Shown here piece by piece: positions 58,756-64,000 of a DNA stretch of 64,000 nucleotides. The DNA is taken from the NCBI GenBank assembly GCA_037157565.1, contig JAZHRO010000012.1:59821501-59885500 (forward strand). Direction: 5' to 3'. The notes under the pieces were generated by a model. It saw nothing but the letters and a program-made list of their open reading frames with translations. It searched no databases and was not told the DNA's origin. The stretch's first letter is position 1; each line of letters begins with the position of its first letter. Position numbers and translations under genes: made by a program. The DNA comes from Thalassia testudinum. Lineage: Eukaryota > Streptophyta > Magnoliopsida > Alismatales > Hydrocharitaceae.

Positions 58756-58902
58756 CCATGGATGGCATTATCACGAAGTGTCAATTGCCAGGGTCTGGAT
58801 TCGGCCACGGAACACCATGGATGGGATTATCTTGAAATCTCAATAGCCAGGGTTCTGGGGGTTGCCATGGGCGGTGCTATCCCGAAGCATCGATTGCCAG
58901 GA
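58756..58902 (+). repeat. 50-59-bp tandem repeat, three units
   Basis: Three units start CCATGG at 58756, 58815 and 58865. Each goes on to an ATTATC or GCTATC word and then to AATTGCCAGG, AATAGCCAGG or GATTGCCAGG. Unit lengths vary. Confidence 0.75.
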
Positions 58903-59335
58903 ACCTTTGAGGATTGATGATGGGAACAAGGAATCTGATACAGACCGTGTTGAAAAGCCAATCCTAAGCTAGAATTAAAAAGAAAAAGAGAGAGAAAACT
59001 CTCCAAACAGAAAAATCTTCTATCTCTCTCTCTTACAAAACGCACTGCGAACTGAGCCAGGGCTAAAATCATTTCAAGCACGGGTGCTTTAACCACAAAG
59101 TCCAATAGACCTTAGGTTAGTTCTTGTAGGCCTTAAAAACCTATGCTAAGGACTGAGGCTGAGGCTAGACAGATCTGGATCTTGGTTGGTACTAGAGTAC
59201 CTTTTAGGCCTATGGTCAGCATTCTGACCTAATCTAGGTTCAAATGAAAAAAGCACTTATCTGAAACTATTAAGAACTGCATGGTCTAGAACAAAGGTTA
59301 AAACCTTAAGTTTTTGCTAAGGGACTAGCAAAAGC

Positions 59336-59349
59336 TAGGCATGGGGGTA
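59336..59349 (+). other. Polypurine-like tract before the 3' LTR
   Basis: GGCATGGGGGTA lies directly before the LTR start TGATGAG. It supports the LTR boundary. Confidence 0.6.
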
Positions 59350-60277
59350 TGATGAGAGCCTCATCATGAACCTTAACTAGCACAATCTAACCTAGATATG
59401 CAAGAAAAAGCTCCTACATAACTCAAAGAAAGGCTTAACTCAGAGAATTCTGAGTTTAAGAAGAAAACAAGTCATAAGGGATAAAAATGCAATTTCACCA
59501 ACACAATCTGCAAACAGGGTAACTCAGGGTCCAAACATAGGTCAAACTAACCTAATAAGAAGGAAACTGGGATGATCTGATCCAACAAGGGCTACAGCAA
59601 CTCCAGGGAATTAAACGATATTCTGTAACCCTAAAACAAACCTACTTCAATTCACAAGGTTCGAGGTAGGGTAAAAATCAACTAAACCATCTAAAATTCA
59701 TAGAAAAATAATCTCTAGGGTTTAGAACCTTCAATTTGACCTTAGAAACCCATTTTGACCTACATTGAGAACCATGCCCAATTAACAATTTAATTTGGGT
59801 TTTTACGTAATTGGCCGGTCAAATAAGGTCTGACCTAAAAACAAAATTCACCATTAAAATCCTTAGGCCCAATTTAGTCATGCATAAAAACTTAAGCCTA
59901 AGAAGAGACCTTCTAGTCCGACTTTGCAACTTGGTCCTCATCAATTACTTTTTGGCCCTCAACTTTCGAAACCCTTGCATTTTGGCCCCTAATTTTCTGG
60001 TCGTTCTTTGCATTTTGGTCCTTCCTGCAAGTCTCTGCGCAGCGCCATGCTCCGACGACTTTGCGCGGAGCATGGCGCCGCGCAGGGTGAGGGGGATGTC
60101 CTGCAAATTGAACCCGGTGTTCCCTGCGACGTCTGCTGTCGCAGGGACACCGCCATGCCACCTGACGACGCCCACACCTTCCGTGCGAATGCACGGAAGG
60201 TATGGGTCACAACTCCGGCCACTCTCCGGCGAGGGAGGCACGTCGCCTCTCTGCGCCCACCCCTCCGCCACCGCCTT

Positions 60278-60283
60278 TATAAA
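60278..60283 (+). promoter_or_regulatory. TATA box of the Athila-like LTR
   Basis: TATAAA within CCGCCTTTATAAAGACC, about 930 bases from the LTR start, before the GC-rich leader. Plausible U3 promoter. Confidence 0.65.
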
Positions 60284-61499
60284 GACCAACGTCGCAGCCG
60301 GTTCTCCCAACTTGGTCTTGATGGAGAAAACCCCAACCCTTCCTCTCTCCCCACTCCGACAGGAACCCACCAGCTCTGACGACTCCTCCTCCTCCTTCTC
60401 GTCGCTCTGCTGCAATACCAGCAGCAGAGTCACCTTCGCCTGATCTCCCCGCGTCACGCCGTACCAAGCACGTGCCTCCCTACCCTCTTCCTCGCCGCCG
60501 CTCTCTCCCTCTGGGTACTTCTTCTCCGGCGACAATTGGTACAACTGTCGCCCTGCTCCGGCCCCCTTCGTCCCCGTAGGTAGGTTACTGTTATTTCCCT
60601 TCGTCCCCTCTTTCTTTTCCCCAACTTATTTTGCTTAATTGCCCTACATTCACACCTGACCACCCTCACCTTCCTCGCCTCCGGCCACTCTCCGGCGAGT
60701 TGCCCCCGTCGATCCGCAGCTCCACCCAACTCGCCAACTGTCCCAAAAGCTCCGCCTCACTTCACCCAACACCCCCCACCCCTCCACTTCCACTCCACAC
60801 CTCCACAACACTCCCCCGATCAAACCAATTTTTTCAGTGGCAGTCCGACCTAGGGCTGCCGCCATACACCGCCTCGCGACCCGGCACACCTCGCACTACC
60901 TTCGTCGTGCCACAGCGAAGGTCCCCCTGTGGTCTGATTAGGCCGAGAGGCCCTATTTGTGTCAAACAGATCTTCACCCCCAGCCGCCATTAGCGACAAG
61001 GCGAGGAGCTTCCAAGCGAGCTCCAGGCCCTGAAGCATCAGGACTCCAGCCGAGGCGAATTGGAGGGACTTGGGCGAAGGTAGGCAGCTGGGTTGCGAAG
61101 AGAAACGAGGACGCAGCTGCTGAGGCAAGCTCGCATCCTTCCTGCAGGCGCGCGTGAGAAGGGAAAAAATTTAGTCCCACATCGTGAGTTTTCAAACCGT
61201 CGCACCACTTTAAATTACTTTTATGTATATGGCTGGTTGCCTCCGAACGCACCTGGGGTGAGGTCCCTCGCCCATCACCCGCCTCGTCCGCGGATTCATC
61301 TCGCGGACCTGGCGGATCCGACCCGACACTACCCTGCACTCCTCGCGCACCACCCACGCCGGTGCGCCTGGTCCCGGTTACGAAGCTCGACTCGTTAACC
61401 CGGCTCTGGGAGAGCTTCCTGTGAGCAATTTACAGAGAGAGAGACGTGCAGGTAGAGGGAAGGGATAGGTTTTGCTTTCCCTTGTGTGTAGAGCAGGGC

Positions 61500-62220
61500 G
61501 CGAAGGAGGAAGGTTCAACACTTAGCCGTAGGAAGGAGAAGAAGACGAGCAGAAGAAGAAGAAATCCTGAAGGAGCCTTGCAGCTGAGCAAGGCAGAAGA
61601 CCAAGGAAGAAGAAGCAAAAGAAGAAGAAGGCTAACAAAAGAGAGAAAGAAAAGAAGAAGAAGGCTAACAAAAGAGAGAAAGAAGAGAAGAAGAAGAAGC
61701 AGCGAAGGAAGACAAGGAGCACTGTAGCAAACCGCAGTTTAAGTTGTCTGATTGCGGTATCAGACGACGGATGAAGCTTCAGAGAAGATAAAGCAAAGAA
61801 GAAGAAGAAGAGAAGAAAAGGGCTCCGCAGCTGAAGAGAAAGAAAAGAGCAGAAGGAAGAAAGAGAAGACTTTGCAGAGGAGCTAAAGAAAAGAGAAGAA
61901 AGAAGAACTGAAGAAGAAATGGAAGTCAGCGGCAGAAGAAGAAGAAAAAGAAAGAAAGAAAGAAGGCTCCGCAGAGAAAGAAAAGAGAGAAAGGCAAAGG
62001 AAGAAGAAAAGAGTAGAAGAAAAAAGAAGGAAGAAAGAAGAAAAAGAAGAAGAACTGAAGAAGAAATAGAAGACAAGCAGAAGAAGAAGAGGAATTGCAG
62101 GCAAACAGAGCCAAGGAAGAAGAAGAACCGTAGAGAGGCTCTGCAGCTGAAGAAAAGAGAAAGAAGAAGAAAGAGAAAAACAAAGGAAGAAAAGAGAAGG
62201 AAGAGAAAGAAGAAGAAAAA
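61500..62220 (+). repeat. GAA/AAG-rich purine tract in the Athila LTR
   Basis: About 700 bases of mostly purine with (GAA)n and (AAG)n words. Both strands therefore show long meaningless ORFs (Arg/Lys/Glu on plus, Phe/Ser/Leu on minus). It is repeated in the 5' remnant at 50570-50920. Confidence 0.88.
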
Positions 62221-62255
62221 GCAGAAATATCTCTCTCTCTCTCTCTTATTTTTGT

Positions 62256-62261
62256 AATAAA
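62256..62261 (+). terminator. Polyadenylation signal of the Athila-like LTR
   Basis: AATAAA in TTTTGTAATAAAGAAACTC, downstream of the purine tract. The same words occur at about 50952 in the 5' remnant. Confidence 0.55.
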
Positions 62262-62447
62262 GAAACTCTATACTTCTAGAATTCCAGTAGCTCCCTGAGT
62301 TCGACCTTGGGAAACTATTTCCGAGTAAAAATTTTTTGTATGGTAATGACGACCGTAGCTGTTTCATCTTATACTATAACGATTGTATTAAAATAAATAT
62401 AAAGATGCAAAGTAGCAAAGCGGCTCTGTCGCCCTGCCATGCCATCA

Positions 62448-63163
62448 GTGGCTCGCCGACGTGAAGAGGTGGCAATACACGGAACATCAAGCGTGTCCAT
62501 CAGAGTTCTGGTCAACCTTAGGAGGTGGCTCGCAGGCCTGAAGAGGTGGCTATACACGAAACGTCGGGCACGTCCATTCGAGTTCTCGCCAACCTTACGA
62601 GGTGGCTGGCCGACTTGAAGAGGCAGCAATACACTGAACATTGAGTGCGTTTGTCCAAGTTCTCACCGACCTTTGGAGGTGGTTCGCTAGCCTGAAGAGA
62701 CGACCATACACGGAACGTTGGACGCGTCCGTCCAAGTTCTTGCCGACCTTAGGAGGTGGCTCCCTAGCCTTAAGAGGCGGCAATACATGGAACATCGGGT
62801 GCATCCGTCCAAGTTCTCGCCAACCTTAGGAGGTGGCTCGCCGGCCTAAAGAGGCGACCATACACGGAACGTCGGATGCGTCCGTCCAAGTTCTTGTTGA
62901 CCTTAAGAGGTGGCTCACCGGCCTGAAGAGGCGACAATACACAGAACATCGGGCGCGTCCATCCGAGTTCTTGCCAACCTTAGGAGGTGGCTCGCCAACC
63001 TGAAGAGGTGGCCATACATGAAACATCAGACGTGCCCGCCCGAGTTCTCGCTGACCATACGAGGTGGCTTGCCAGCATGAAGGGGCAGCAATACACGGAA
63101 CATCAAGCGCATCCGTCCAAGTTCTCGCCGACCTTAGGAGGTGGCTTGCCTGGTCGAAATTTC
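62448..63163. repeat. 77-bp minisatellite array
   Basis: The word ACCTTAGGAG or a variant begins at 62515, 62592, 62669, 62746, 62823, 62900, 62977, 63054 and 63131, exactly 77 bases apart. Each unit runs on with GTGGCTCGCCGGCCTGAAGA, a CAATACAC or CCATACAC word, a GAACATC or GAACGTC word and CCAAGTTCTCGCC. The Athila element is inserted after the tenth base of a unit. Because 77 is not a multiple of three, ORFs here are not protein repeats. Confidence 0.95.
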
Positions 63164-64000
63164 ATCCCGAGCATCCTCCGGAGGCGAGTTGCTAGGCAAG
63201 ATCAAGGGGCAGTCACCACCCTCTACGGGTGATAGCCATCCGTCGAGAGGGGTAGGGTCCTGTCCTTACTAGGGCAGGTCAGGCATCTTGCTACCACCGG
63301 GGTAGGATATGGGCCTCAAGTGCTGATTCTGGCGGTGATGGGATTGCTCCTCGTGCGGCAAGGGCTACGCACGTGAGGGATTTTTCACGCCGGCCACCCT
63401 CGAGAGGTGTTCTTGCCATCGCTGGTACTTAGGGGGACTCCATGGTCTTTGGTGGCCTTAAGAGGCCACTTTTAGGCACATTGGAGATCCCCTTCTCGAC
63501 CCTCAACGAGCTCGGATGCATTCGTGAGGGAAGAGCAGGAAGTGAGGAATGCTGCAATTGAAGAGTCCAGCTGTGATCTCGGAGTCGCTTGACAGATCAG
63601 CCAGGTTAGCCCCTTACTGAATTGCACGGACTTGGCTCCCCTTTCCCTTCTTCACATGGCCTTCTCAGGTTGCTTCGCCTCAACCTTGGGGGGCTTACGC
63701 CAGGTCGCGACTTCTCCACATCCGGTGCTCCTCCTTTAAGGGAGTTAGCCACATAACGGGAGGTCCTAGCAGCAGGCGTGCACCGATGGCTAGTTGGCTG
63801 AACCACCTAATTCTACCGTCAACCTGGCCGCCCTAGGTGTGGAAACTGGGTTGAGGTGCTCGTCTCCATCCGAATTGGTTGAAGGAGGGTCGTTCCCTTT
63901 CCCTCTCCCTTTTCCTTGATTGCCAAAGGTTGGTGACCGAAATGGCTGTCGGGAGGAGAGGGAGGCTTTTTCACCGGAGTGGTGGGTGTGCCACAAGCGT
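63164..64000. other. No clear gene
   Basis: GC-richer unique-looking DNA after the minisatellite. Short ORFs occur on both strands without motifs, and no element ends are recognised. Confidence 0.5.

Larger units (their letters stand above)
57792..59349 (+). other. Athila-like 3' untranslated region
   Basis: It starts with AACGGGAGGCAGCCCATC, often found after integrase in this lineage. No env-like ORF is present. A GCATGGGGGGTATGA near 58059 resembles the final polypurine area and may be a relic or a second priming site. A short tandem repeat lies at 58756-58902. Confidence 0.75.
50565..62447 (+). mobile_element. Ty3/gypsy Athila-like retrotransposon, 5' LTR truncated
   Basis: It has a tRNA-Asp primer site, gag-protease-RT-RNase H-integrase in one continuous (though broken) frame, a polypurine-like tract and a full 3' LTR with TGATG...CATCA ends. 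The tRNA-Asp primer, the insert before the RT CIDYRRLN motif, [21 protein letters not shown] and the long LTR are typical of the Athila lineage. No env-like ORF is seen in the 1.5 kb after integrase. The 5' LTR keeps only its last 579 bp. It lies in the 77-bp minisatellite on the right. By eye the shared 578 bp of the LTRs differ at about a dozen positions, about 2 percent. Confidence 0.95.
59350..62447 (+). repeat. 3' LTR of the Athila-like element
   Basis: 3098 bp, with ends TGATG...CATCA as 5-bp inverted repeats. The 5' end forms a TGATGAG-AGC-CTCATCA hairpin. A U3 with a TATA box (60278), a GC-rich leader, a long GAA-rich purine tract (61500-62220) and AATAAA near 62256 follow. The last 577 bp match the 5' LTR remnant. 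Confidence 0.92.

Noticed and set aside
57792..59349. Env-like gene expected in Athila elements
   Set aside because: No long ORF, signal sequence or membrane segment in this stretch.
61446..62367. Long Arg/Lys/Glu or Phe/Ser/Leu ORFs in the Athila LTR
   Set aside because: Produced by a GAA-rich purine tract open on both strands. It is LTR leader, not a gene.
62826..63026. Repeated short ORFs in the minisatellite
   Set aside because: The 77-base period is not a multiple of three, so the frame changes with each unit.

Overview
This window is repeat-dense nuclear DNA of a flowering plant. I see Ty1/copia and Ty3/gypsy LTR retrotransposons with plant-type primer sites (initiator tRNA-Met and tRNA-Asp), a CACTA DNA transposon, a CC-NB-LRR resistance-gene relic and a FAR1-related relic. 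I cannot say which species it is, nor firmly whether it is a monocot. No clearly intact host gene is visible. Every coding region I recognise is broken by stops, frameshifts or deletions.

Layout. 41-4257: left arm of a 4.2-kb inverted repeat whose partner lies at 41658-45853. 4258-14210: a degenerate minus-strand Ty1/copia element. Its 3' LTR is cut off exactly at the arm, and its integrase is split by a non-autonomous CACTA element (7183-11066, GTA target duplication). 14211-15947: no gene. 15948-18791: a minus-strand CC-NB-LRR pseudogene. 18792-25967: mostly unrecognised, with a decayed acidic ORF cluster and a long TA microsatellite. 25968-27551 and 40922-41657: two pieces of an old LTR. 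It is split by a complete minus-strand Tekay/Del-like chromodomain gypsy element (27552-40921, ATTCC duplication). The 5' LTR of that element carries a nested solo LTR (36021-38725, CCCGT duplication). When the solo LTR and its extra duplication copy are removed, both LTRs of the Tekay-like element are exactly 2818 bp. 47473-48172: a FAR1/MULE-type relic. 50565-62447: a plus-strand Athila-like gypsy element with tRNA-Asp primer site, a full 3.1-kb 3' LTR, but only the last 579 bp of its 5' LTR. It lies inside a 77-bp minisatellite that continues at 62448-63163.

History. The nesting gives an order of events: old LTR, then the Tekay-like element, then the solo LTR; copia, then CACTA; minisatellite, then Athila. 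Many stops and catalytic changes look like C-to-T or G-to-A transitions, as expected of methylated, silenced repeats. I see no new gene system. The most unusual items are the dimeric 77-bp satellite, the AGACGTCT-motif clusters in the gypsy LTRs, the hairpin-forming LTR starts and the NB-ARC deletion in the resistance-gene relic.
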